A DNA stretch of 5,927 nucleotides from Verrucomicrobiota bacterium. GTDB lineage: Bacteria; Verrucomicrobiota; Verrucomicrobiia; Limisphaerales; CAZBKV01. Under the pieces are notes generated by a model. It had not been told where the DNA came from, did not search any database, and saw nothing but the letters and a program-made list of their open reading frames with translations. Each line of letters begins with the position of its first letter. The first letter of the stretch is position 1. Both the position numbers and the translations under genes were made by a program. The stretch lies in the NCBI GenBank assembly GCA_021160185.1, contig JAGHDA010000215.1, positions 1 through 5,927 on the forward strand, written 5' to 3'. Shown here piece after piece: positions 1 through 5,227 of the stretch.

Positions 1-87
1 ACGGTGACGGCCGAGGGGGACCAGGCGTGCTGGGAAGACGCCGAGGCGACCGGGCCCCGGCAGTTCTACCGGGTGGTGAGCAAATAG
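1..87 (+). CDS. C-terminal end of a secreted/surface protein (partial)
   Basis: Frame 1 is open from the first base to a TAG at 85-87 and gives the last 28 residues of a protein that begins outside the window. The tail has the pattern Trp-Glu-Asp, then Ala-Thr-Gly-Pro, then Phe-Tyr-Arg-Val-Val. From memory, this is a common ending of large secreted, beta-sandwich-rich proteins in Verrucomicrobiota and related phyla. A clear intrinsic terminator begins 26 bases after the stop, which supports a real gene end here. Too little is visible to name a domain or function. The reading frame and stop are seen in the sequence. The protein class is an inference. Confidence 0.6.
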   Translation, partial: TVTAEGDQACWEDAEATGPRQFYRVVSK

Positions 88-113
88 GGCTCCTTGGAAA
101 CCCAACCCGCGTC

Positions 114-143
114 AAGGCGGCGGAGCTCTCCCGCCGCCTTTTT
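114..143 (+). terminator. Rho-independent terminator after the partial plus-strand gene
   Basis: A perfect 10-bp stem pairs AAGGCGGCGG (114-123) with CCGCCGCCTT (131-140) across a 7-base loop. A T run spans 139-143. The T run follows the hairpin on the plus strand, so it fits the gene ending at 87. On the minus strand only two A bases precede the stem, so it is a poor terminator for the gene ending at 210. Confidence 0.85.
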
Positions 144-209
144 CGCGTCGATTTCTCGGAAAGCCGTCCGGCAACGCTCCCGGCGTCGAGCCGGCGCGTC
201 GGGAAAGGC

Positions 210-2618
210 TCAGTCGCCGGCCGCTCCGGAAGCCTGCGGCCCTTTCGGAGCGGGCGGCGAGGCCGACGGCGGGACCGGCGCGCCGCCGGAAGAAGCGTCC
301 GAGCGCGAGGGGCGCGGAGTCGTCCGGCCCGGTTGCGCCGCGCCTTCGGGCGCGGCGGGCCTGGCAGGAGGCAGCCGCAGAGCAGACGGCGCCGGAGCGG
401 GCGGCGGCGGCTTGGCGCCCGGAAGCGCGAGGAAGCCGAAGCGACGCCCTATCCAATACGCCAGGAGAAAACGCACCGCCGGATACTGCATCCGGCCGTC
501 GCCGCCGCCGCTTACAAGGCAAGGGTTCCCGCCGAGGGGAACCAGCGGTCGTTCGTCAATAGGCGGCAAAGGGGCGCAACGTTGGCCGCGCACGCTCGGA
601 GAAAACCAGTCCAGGTCCTCCCGCCCTTCGTTTTCCACGGTCCAACTGGTCCAATCCATCGGCCAACGCCGGAGCGTTTCCGCCGCCGCCGCCACGTCGC
701 AAGCGGGCGCGCCGATCATCCCGAAAAGGAAGTTCCATAACGGATCGCGCTCGCCCCGCTCCAACTGCCAATGCTCAGCCATTGCGGCGGCGTAAAGGCG
801 CTTGAGCGGAGGGCTGAGAGCGAACCGCCAAAGCGGCCAGTAAACGAGAAACGCCGACAGGTCGTCTCCATGATCCCACGCGGCAGCCGCGGGCGGCGGC
901 GCGGACCCTGCGGCAATGCGCCGATAGTAGAGGCTCATCGAGTTGGTGAGGTTGGCCAGATACCCCTCGCGCTGTAGAAGATTCACAGCCCGATCGCGGT
1001 AAACCGGCCGGCTGGTCATGTGATACGCCAATTGGAGAGCCGCGAGCGCTTCGGCGCTGAGGAGCCGCCGCTTAAGAGAGCCGAGCGGCAGGCGGTTCAC
1101 ATAGGCCGGATCCCAACGCGCCAGCGCCACGGCTTGCCCGGCCGGCGAGGGCCATTTGTAGCCGGAGCGCACCAGAAGATCGGCGATCCGATCGAAAAAC
1201 ACCGCCACACGCCGCCGCTCCACCAGGGTCTTGGCCCCGAACTCGAACTGCGCCGCGCAGGCGAAGGTCAACGCCGCCAGATCGCGGTCGCCGCCAGGCT
1301 GCCGCCACATCCAACGCGGATCGCGCCCGGCCTGCCATCCGCCGCGATAGATCGGCACCGCGCCGGTGCGCGCGTAGCTGGAGGCGGGCAACCCGCTTAA
1401 GGGGGTCAGCCACTCGAGCCGTTCCAGCGCGGAAAACGCCTCCCAGGCGTTGGCGCGCGCCTCTTCGCTTCCGGTGACGGCGAACCGAAACGCCTGGGCC
1501 GCCAGGTAGAGACAAGTGCGAACTCCGTCCCACTCGTCGGCTGTCAACCGAGCGCCCGTCTCCTCTCCCGGCGCGGGCAACTGAAGGGCCGCGCAAAGCC
1601 CGAAACGGAGATGCCGCCGCCGGATGCGCTGGTCAAAAGCCGCCGCTTTGTCAGTGAGGGTCATCGGCGCGGGGCCGAGCCAGACCAACCCCAAGCGCGT
1701 CAAAACCCACGCGCCTTCGCCGTCCGCGGCCACATCCGCCACCCAATCGTCCGGAAGCCATCGGCGGGAGGCGAAATAGCGGATCCGCCCCGGCGCTTCG
1801 AGCCGCCACACGCCCTTGCGCGTCCCGGCCCAAAGCCCTCCGGGTCCGGACGCAAGCGCCGTGACGGCGGAGCGCGGCGCGCGGGCGGCGCCGCGACCCA
1901 ACGGAGCCCCGTTGGTCCGGCTCAAGGCCGTCACCCCGCGCAGGCTTCCCACCCACACCATGTTCGTGGCCACAGCCAGGGAAGTCAGCTCCCCGCCCCG
2001 GTAAAACAACTCCGATCGCCCGGCGCGAACCCGATAAACAGCCGTGGGGGTCAACGCGTAAAATTCCCTCCCCGCAGCCCATATGCGGCTCACGCCGCCC
2101 GGAAGCGGAGGCGTCACCGGATCGAATTTCGGATCGTGAAACCACACGGCGTTGGTCGGCCCCGTCAGCAAGGCGGTCATGTCCTCCGCCACGGCGAACC
2201 GCCGATAGTCGCCTTCAGGCCAACTGGCAAGGAACCTTCCGGCGAAAGCGGGGCTGAAAAACTCCCGGTCCAACAGGCAGAACAAACCGCCGCGGGCGAC
2301 ACACAGGTCGTACACCGGGCGAATCCGCCAGGCTTCGAGGCTGCGGTCCAAAGCGAGACGCCCGCCGATCAACCGCGCCAGGCCCCGATCGGTAAGCGCA
2401 AACACGCGCCCCTCCTTGTCCGCAACCACCCGCTCGAATTCCGCCCCGGCCAGCTCGGGGTTCGAAGGAAACTGCCGGGACACCATCTGCGGGTAAGGCT
2501 TGTCCTCCACCGAGCCGGCGGCGGGCCCTTCCGCGCCGCGCAGGCCTAACGCCGCAGCCGCCGCGAGAAGAACCGCCGCCGCGCGCCCCGAAGCATTGTT
2601 CCGCCGAGCAGGTTTCAT
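210..2618 (-). CDS. Secreted propeller plus helical-domain protein, 802 aa
   Basis: The start is the ATG at 2616-2618. It overlaps the stop of the zinc-ribbon gene as ATGA and is followed by a signal peptide: basic residues 2-12, an Ala/Leu-rich core 13-25, and likely cleavage after Arg-Gly-Ala near residue 29. An in-frame ATG at 2678 would put 20 Gly/Val-rich residues before it and is less likely. Residues about 60-315 look like beta-propeller blades, with repeats such as VFALTDRGLARL, MVWVGSLRGVTAL and LWAGTRKGVWRLE, reminiscent of two-component-regulator propellers. Residues about 320-730 are mostly helical and Trp/Tyr-rich. They contain YLAAQAFRFAVTG, a DD near 585, DPLWNFLFG near 625 and GGNP near 696, a pattern I associate with large uncharacterised PVC-group proteins having an alpha/alpha-barrel-like region. 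The last 72 residues are Pro/Ala/Ser-rich and probably disordered. It likely acts outside the inner membrane. Enzymatic or binding activity cannot be assigned. Confidence 0.85.
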   Translation of the reverse strand: MKPARRNNASGRAAAVLLAAAAALGLRGAEGPAAGSVEDKPYPQMVSRQFPSNPELAGAEFERVVADKEGRVFALTDRGLARLIGGRLALDRSLEAWRIRPVYDLCVARGGLFCLLDREFFSPAFAGRFLASWPEGDYRRFAVAEDMTALLTGPTNAVWFHDPKFDPVTPPLPGGVSRIWAAGREFYALTPTAVYRVRAGRSELFYRGGELTSLAVATNMVWVGSLRGVTALSRTNGAPLGRGAARAPRSAVTALASGPGGLWAGTRKGVWRLEAPGRIRYFASRRWLPDDWVADVAADGEGAWVLTRLGLVWLGPAPMTLTDKAAAFDQRIRRRHLRFGLCAALQLPAPGEETGARLTADEWDGVRTCLYLAAQAFRFAVTGSEEARANAWEAFSALERLEWLTPLSGLPASSYARTGAVPIYRGGWQAGRDPRWMWRQPGGDRDLAALTFACAAQFEFGAKTLVERRRVAVFFDRIADLLVRSGYKWPSPAGQAVALARWDPAYVNRLPLGSLKRRLLSAEALAALQLAYHMTSRPVYRDRAVNLLQREGYLANLTNSMSLYYRRIAAGSAPPPAAAAWDHGDDLSAFLVYWPLWRFALSPPLKRLYAAAMAEHWQLERGERDPLWNFLFGMIGAPACDVAAAAETLRRWPMDWTSWTVENEGREDLDWFSPSVRGQRCAPLPPIDERPLVPLGGNPCLVSGGGDGRMQYPAVRFLLAYWIGRRFGFLALPGAKPPPPAPAPSALRLPPARPAAPEGAAQPGRTTPRPSRSDASSGGAPVPPSASPPAPKGPQASGAAGD

Positions 2619-2881
2619 CGCCACAGCCACCACGCCAAAAACGCCGCCAAGACTACCGCCGCCGCCCACTTCGCCCAACGCGGCGGGCCGCCCCGCTCTT
2701 CGCCCTCAAACTCCTGACGCACAAACGCCTCGTAGTCGAACTCCTCATCCGGCAATCCCAACGCGCCCGTGTCCGCCTCCTCCGACCAACCTGTCCGCTC
2801 GTCCGAGCCGCATTCCGGACACGCCCGCGCCTTGGGGGGCAGCTCTGCGCCGCAGTTGGGACAGACACCTGGATTCCCCAT
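2615..2881 (-). CDS. Small zinc-ribbon protein with C-terminal membrane anchor, 88 aa
   Basis: The start chosen is the ATG at 2879-2881, because the product opens directly into the zinc-ribbon and matches the compact form of this family. The longer reading back to 3082 adds 67 residues with no recognisable content. Cys pairs at 7/10 and 21/24 (CPNC and CPEC) form a zinc ribbon. An acidic linker with LPDEEFDYEAFVRQEF (about 43-58) follows, and then one hydrophobic Trp-rich helix at 69-86. The layout predicts a cytoplasmic ribbon anchored in the inner membrane by its tail. I recall very similar 80-90-residue proteins from Verrucomicrobiota, with no known function. The ribosome site is weak (GGGG about 12 bases upstream). 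Its TGA overlaps the next ATG as ATGA, so it is probably coupled to the 802-residue secreted protein. Confidence 0.85.
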   Translation of the reverse strand: MGNPGVCPNCGAELPPKARACPECGSDERTGWSEEADTGALGLPDEEFDYEAFVRQEFEGEERGGPPRWAKWAAAVVLAAFLAWWLWR

Positions 2882-2961
2882 GCGCTCAGTCTGCCCCAAC
2901 CGGCCTCCAACCGCCAGCCTTCGAAGCGTCTTCCTGAAAATCCCCTCAGGCAATTTTTGGG

Positions 2962-2973
2962 TTTCCGCGGAAA
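2962..2973. promoter_or_regulatory. Perfect 12-bp palindrome TTTCCGCGGAAA
   Basis: A perfect dyad lies about 80 bases upstream of the zinc-ribbon gene start, within the untranslated stretch that follows the ACT gene. It could be an operator for the zinc-ribbon/propeller pair. It matches no operator I know, and a 12-bp palindrome can occur by chance. Confidence 0.2.
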
Positions 2974-3065
2974 GGCCCGGCAACTGCCGACGCAAAGAGC
3001 AGAACGCCTTGCGGAGAGCAAACGGCCGCCTGGTTTCCCCCCGGCCTTGATCCCGTCTCGTTGCC

Positions 3066-3096
3066 TCGGCGGCTGCCTCCAACTTGCAGCCGCCGA
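3066..3096. repeat. 11-bp stem hairpin between the ACT and zinc-ribbon genes
   Basis: TCGGCGGCTGC (3066-3076) pairs perfectly with GCAGCCGCCGA (3086-3096) across a 9-base loop. It lies 40 bases past the stop of the ACT gene in the direction of transcription. Neither side carries a T run, so it is not a canonical intrinsic terminator. It could still stop or stabilise the 3' end of the ACT mRNA, or mark a processing site before the zinc-ribbon/propeller pair. The structure is seen directly. The role is inferred. Confidence 0.5.
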
Positions 3097-3135
3097 CGTG
3101 AGGGGGCGGAAAACCGACCGTCTTTCAACGGCTTG

Positions 3136-3546
3136 CTAAGCGGCTTTCCCGAATTCCTCCTGAAGCAGGCCGAGCGCGCGCTTGGGATTCGAGACGCGCA
3201 GCGCCACAACGCCCTTCCGGCTGGAAGGCGTGGCGGCGCAGTAGAGGTAGTCGATGTTGACCTTGCCCTTGGCCAAGGCAGCGGCGATTCGGCCCAGCGC
3301 TCCCGGCTTGTTCGGAGCCTCAACCAGCAGGACCTCGCTCTCTACCACAAGCGTTCCGCGCTCCTCGAAAAGGAACAGCGCCTTGCGGGGGTCGCTCACC
3401 ACCATCCGGACGACCGTATGATCCACCGTGTCGCTGGTGGAAACGGCGAGGATGTTGATCCCCTGCTCCGCCAATGCGCTGCATACGCGCGCGAGCGTTC
3501 CAGGACGGTTCTCAAGGAACAGGGCTAGTTGGGTTGCAATTTGCAT
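3136..3546 (-). CDS. Tandem ACT-domain protein, 136 aa
   Basis: The protein is almost entirely two ACT domains. Residues about 4-68 carry LENRPGTLARV with GINILAVS and TVVRMVV. Residues about 71-133 carry EAPNKPGALGRI with VNIDYLYCA and VVALRV. The NRPG and NKPG turns are the usual small-ligand sites between the first strand and first helix of ACT domains. Stand-alone double-ACT proteins of 130-145 residues are a known family that binds amino acids or related small molecules and acts as a regulatory sensor. No catalytic domain is attached. The start at 3544-3546 is fixed by a consensus AAGGAGGT five bases upstream. A sigma70-type promoter lies further up. The neighbouring genes give no clue to the ligand, so the regulated pathway is unknown. 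Confidence 0.92.
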   Translation of the reverse strand: MQIATQLALFLENRPGTLARVCSALAEQGINILAVSTSDTVDHTVVRMVVSDPRKALFLFEERGTLVVESEVLLVEAPNKPGALGRIAAALAKGKVNIDYLYCAATPSSRKGVVALRVSNPKRALGLLQEEFGKAA

Positions 3547-3551
3547 GCTTT

Positions 3552-3559
3552 ACCTCCTT
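3552..3559 (-). promoter_or_regulatory. Strong Shine-Dalgarno site of the ACT gene
   Basis: Reading the minus strand, AAGGAGGT lies five bases before the ATG at 3546. It is a near-perfect match to the anti-Shine-Dalgarno sequence. It is the strongest ribosome site in the window and fixes the ACT start. Confidence 0.85.
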
Positions 3560-3619
3560 CGTCGATTTGATCAATATTCCCCAACTTGGGAGCCGAGCCG
3601 CCGGGGCCGGGTTTCCCAA

Positions 3620-3648
3620 AGCATATTTTTTCAAAACCCGCTTGTCCA
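3620..3648 (-). promoter_or_regulatory. Probable sigma70 promoter of the ACT gene
   Basis: On the minus strand, TGGACA (3648-3643; five of six bases match TTGACA) is followed 17 bases later by TATGCT (3625-3620; four of six match TATAAT). The predicted transcription start is near 3613, giving a leader of about 67 bases before the ATG at 3546. The run of A bases before the -10 fits a promoter. The -35 box reaches the start codon of the divergent membrane-protein gene at 3649. Confidence 0.5.
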
Positions 3649-4035
3649 ATGAACGCCAACCCGCCGCCTGAAAAACCCCCGCCCGAGCCGCTTGACGCAC
3701 GCGCCCTTCGGAGGAGGAAACTCAGCGGGGGGTTGGCCCTTCTGGCGTTCGCCGCGTTGCTTGGAGCGCTGTGTCTCCCCAAGCGTTTGCTAAGCCTCTG
3801 GAGCTTGTCGGCGCTGGCGCTCCTGTGCCTCGCGGCTTCTCTGGGGGCGATTCTTCTCGCTTACGCCGAAATTCGCCGCCTGCGACGCCGCGAAATCGAG
3901 GCGCGGCGGAAACTCACCGAGGCTGTGCTCCGACGCTTCGCGTCATCAGCCTCCGAGCGCCCGAAAGAACCCCGCAAGGAGGAGGGCCGCCCCCCGCGCG
4001 CCGAGGGAAAGCGGCCCTCCGATCCTCCGCGTTAA
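3649..4035 (+). CDS. Small two-helix membrane protein, 128 aa
   Basis: I do not recognise this family. A Pro-rich N-terminus (residues 5-14) and a basic patch RRRK (21-24) precede a hydrophobic helix at about 25-43. A short loop with Lys-Arg follows, then a second helix at about 48-72. After that comes the basic stretch RRLRRR and a highly charged, Pro/Arg/Lys/Glu-rich tail to the end. The positive charges predict both ends in the cytoplasm. The start is the ATG at 3649, which sits just before the Pro-rich segment. No Shine-Dalgarno site is visible, so translation could be leaderless or weak. An upstream in-frame TTG at 3586 also lacks one. The frame is uninterrupted with a GC-rich third position, supporting a real gene. 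It converges on the coiled-coil gene and shares TTAA with it at the stop. Confidence 0.65.
   Translation: MNANPPPEKPPPEPLDARALRRRKLSGGLALLAFAALLGALCLPKRLLSLWSLSALALLCLAASLGAILLAYAEIRRLRRREIEARRKLTEAVLRRFASSASERPKEPRKEEGRPPRAEGKRPSDPPR
3981..4020. repeat. 10-bp inverted repeat at the convergent gene ends
   Basis: GGAGGGCCGC (3981-3990) and GCGGCCCTCC (4011-4020) are perfect inverted copies separated by 20 bases. They lie inside the last 55 bases of the membrane-protein gene. On the minus strand they are just past the stop of the coiled-coil gene. No T run follows on either strand. It may act as a 3' stabilising or termination structure for the coiled-coil mRNA. Confidence 0.4.
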
Positions 4036-4868
4036 TCTCTCTCCTCGCGGCGATCCCGCTCCCGTTCGATCCGACCAGGCTTGTCGCGTTCCTCCCGCTC
4101 CTCGCGCGCCCTGGCCCGATGCTCTTGCTCTTCTTTCTCCCGGGCGGCCCAACCGCGAAGTTCCCGCACCTGCCGAGCCAACCGGCCCATCTCCTCCCGC
4201 AATTCGGCAATGGCCCCGCCGATCGCCCGGAAACGCTCCTCTATCCCGCGCATCGCTTCCGGAGGAAGCCCCTCAGGCCGCGGCTCCGGAGCGCGCCTGC
4301 GCTCCAGATCGGCCCGCATCTCCCCGGCCCGTCGGGCAAGCTCTTCGGCCACATCATGAAGCCCAGCGGCATGGAGATTATCCACGGCGATCTCTATGTG
4401 ATGGAGCCGGCGCTCGATCTCCTCAGGCGGAGGGCTCTCAGGAGGCCGGGGAGGCTCGGGGCGAGCCGCCCGCAGTCGCTCTGGGACGCCCCGCCGCCTT
4501 TCCAACTCGCCGACCCTCCTCCGCAAAGCGTCCAGGTCCCGTCTGACTCTGGCGGCCTCCTCCCGCTTGCCGGCCCGAGCGAGATCAGCCATCCGCTCGC
4601 GCATCGCCGCGATCTTGCCCCGCAGCTCCTCAGGCGGAGGCTGGGGACGGCGCGCCTCCTGTTCGATCCGGGCGGACTGCGAATCGGGCGGCAGCAGCCC
4701 GTAACGCTGCATCTCCATCCGCGTCATCCCCGGCTTCTCCCTTTGCGGGGGTGAGTCAGGCCGCGCTTTCTTCTCCGGTCCGGGCTGATTGGCAGCCCAC
4801 GCCACGACTGCGCCCGCCACGCCCAAGGCGAGGGCGGACGCCCACATGCTCAATCCGGTTTTCTTCAT
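4032..4868 (-). CDS. Secreted coiled-coil protein with two helical repeats, 278 aa
   Basis: The start at 4866-4868 has GGAGGT seven bases upstream. Residues 1-26 form a signal peptide (MKKTG, hydrophobic core, likely cleavage after Ala-Trp-Ala or the next Ala). A Pro/charged linker follows to about 76. Residues 77-126 and 146-192 are two copies of one unit: PPPEE, then an amphipathic helix, then L-x-x-AG with a following Glu/Asp, Ala and Arg pattern, ending in LERRR. The second copy, LHAAGLHDVAEELARRA, resembles a helical motif I recall from many Planctomycetes and Verrucomicrobiota proteins of unknown role. Residues 202-240 form another predicted coiled coil, and 241-278 are a charged Arg/Glu tail. 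The protein is probably periplasmic and multimeric. No enzymatic motif is visible. The minus-strand TAA stop shares TTAA with the convergent membrane-protein gene. Confidence 0.8.
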   Translation of the reverse strand: MKKTGLSMWASALALGVAGAVVAWAANQPGPEKKARPDSPPQREKPGMTRMEMQRYGLLPPDSQSARIEQEARRPQPPPEELRGKIAAMRERMADLARAGKREEAARVRRDLDALRRRVGELERRRGVPERLRAARPEPPRPPESPPPEEIERRLHHIEIAVDNLHAAGLHDVAEELARRAGEMRADLERRRAPEPRPEGLPPEAMRGIEERFRAIGGAIAELREEMGRLARQVRELRGWAAREKEEQEHRARAREEREERDKPGRIERERDRREERD

Positions 4869-5167
4869 AGCTTGAACCTCCGGGGTTGCTCCAACTTCGG
4901 CAACGTACGCCTCCGGACCAAGAGGTCAAATCGGTTTTTGGGGAACGCTTTTCGGACGCGCCTCTTTCCGGGAAGAGGCGACGCCTCAAATCTGCGGGCG
5001 CTTGGAAGCGGCGCTTGCGGCCGGGTGGCGGGCGGCGCAGGCCCATCCAAAAGCGTCCGCAAACACCCGGCGAGCATAAGCGCCTCGATTCGGAAAAAAT
5101 TCGAACAAAACTTGGCAAGGCCCCGCTCGATCATTAGTGCGTTACCTTGAGAGTCTGTAAAAAGCAT
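4865..5167 (-). CDS. Doubtful 100-aa reading frame before the coiled-coil gene
   Basis: From an ATG at 5165-5167 a minus-strand frame runs to a TGA that overlaps the coiled-coil start as ATGA. That geometry is the same as the real zinc-ribbon/propeller junction. The product has an amphipathic N-terminal half and an Arg/Pro-rich second half, with no motif I recognise. I see no ribosome site for it, its third-position composition is unremarkable, and the presumed coiled-coil promoter lies inside it. It may be a chance open frame in GC-rich DNA. Confidence 0.15.
   Translation of the reverse strand: MLFTDSQGNALMIERGLAKFCSNFFRIEALMLAGCLRTLLDGPAPPATRPQAPLPSARRFEASPLPGKRRVRKAFPKNRFDLLVRRRTLPKLEQPRRFKL
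4876..4881 (-). promoter_or_regulatory. Shine-Dalgarno site of the coiled-coil gene
   Basis: GGAGGT on the minus strand lies seven bases before the ATG at 4868. It fixes the start of the coiled-coil gene, and the signal peptide begins directly at this codon. Confidence 0.75.
4902..4929 (-). promoter_or_regulatory. Possible promoter of the coiled-coil gene
   Basis: On the minus strand, TTGACC (4929-4924; five of six bases match TTGACA) is followed after 16 bases by TACGTT (4907-4902; three of six match TATAAT). A start near 4895 would leave a leader of about 27 bases containing the GGAGGT site. The -35 is good and the -10 is weak, so the call is tentative. Confidence 0.35.
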
Positions 5168-5215
5168 GGTAAACCTTGCGTTATCTGGGAAATCCAGGTT
5201 AAGGACGGCGAAATT

Positions 5216-5220
5216 GGAGA
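5216..5220 (+). promoter_or_regulatory. Ribosome site deciding the integrase start
   Basis: GGAGA lies seven bases before the ATG at 5228. The frame is open further back to a TTG at 5147, but that codon lacks a ribosome site and the added residues do not resemble integrases, so 5228 is preferred. Confidence 0.5.
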
Positions 5221-5227
5221 CCGGCGG

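Larger units (their letters stand above)
4869..5227. other. 359-base stretch without a clear gene
   Basis: This stretch separates the coiled-coil gene from the integrase remnant. It holds the coiled-coil gene's ribosome site and possible promoter at its left end. It also holds a hairpin with an 8-bp stem, CGCCTCTT (4959-4966) with AAGAGGCG (4973-4980). From about 5085 it becomes noticeably richer in A and T than the rest of the window. That may be the promoter region of the integrase or an insertion boundary. A TTGGCA at 5112 with TAGTGC 17 bases later is only a weak promoter candidate. I see no tRNA, CRISPR array or LexA-type CTGT-N8-ACAG box. Confidence 0.5.

Noticed and set aside
94..795. 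Plus-strand frames of over 230 residues near the left end
   Set aside because: They run through the terminator and antisense to the Pro/Ala-rich tail of the large secreted protein. Composition is low-complexity Arg/Gly/Ala.
1611..2549. Plus-strand open frame of 312 residues
   Set aside because: It is antisense to the 802-residue gene, is Arg/Pro/His-rich without motifs, and follows from the high GC content, which makes stops rare on the opposite strand.
2619..2678. Upstream ATG at 2678 for the large secreted protein
   Set aside because: It would put 20 Gly/Val-rich residues before the signal peptide, whereas the ATG at 2618 gives an ATGA overlap and a standard signal peptide.
2933..2950. 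CCTGA ... TCAGG 5-bp inverted repeat
   Set aside because: The stem is only 5 bp with an 8-base loop, which is too common in this composition to support a feature.
2882..3082. N-terminal extension of the zinc-ribbon protein to 3082
   Set aside because: The added 67 residues are Arg-rich and featureless, while the known compact family starts just before the first CPNC.
2882..3135. Possible tRNA or structured RNA in the gap
   Set aside because: Apart from one hairpin and a palindrome, no cloverleaf, T-loop motif or known riboswitch core could be found.
3771..4754. Plus-strand open frame of 327 residues
   Set aside because: It overlaps the membrane-protein gene in another frame and is antisense to the coiled-coil gene. 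It has no domain and no convincing ribosome site.
5185..5198. CTGG ... CCAG small hairpin before the integrase
   Set aside because: Four or five pairs only, with no T run or matching operator.
5147..5227. TTG start at 5147 for the integrase remnant
   Set aside because: It has no ribosome site, and the 27 extra residues do not resemble integrase N-termini. The ATG at 5228 has GGAGA at good spacing.
5100..5227. LexA/SOS box upstream of the integrase
   Set aside because: CTGT occurs at 5155-5158 but no ACAG follows at the required spacing, and no GAAC-N4-GTTC box is present.
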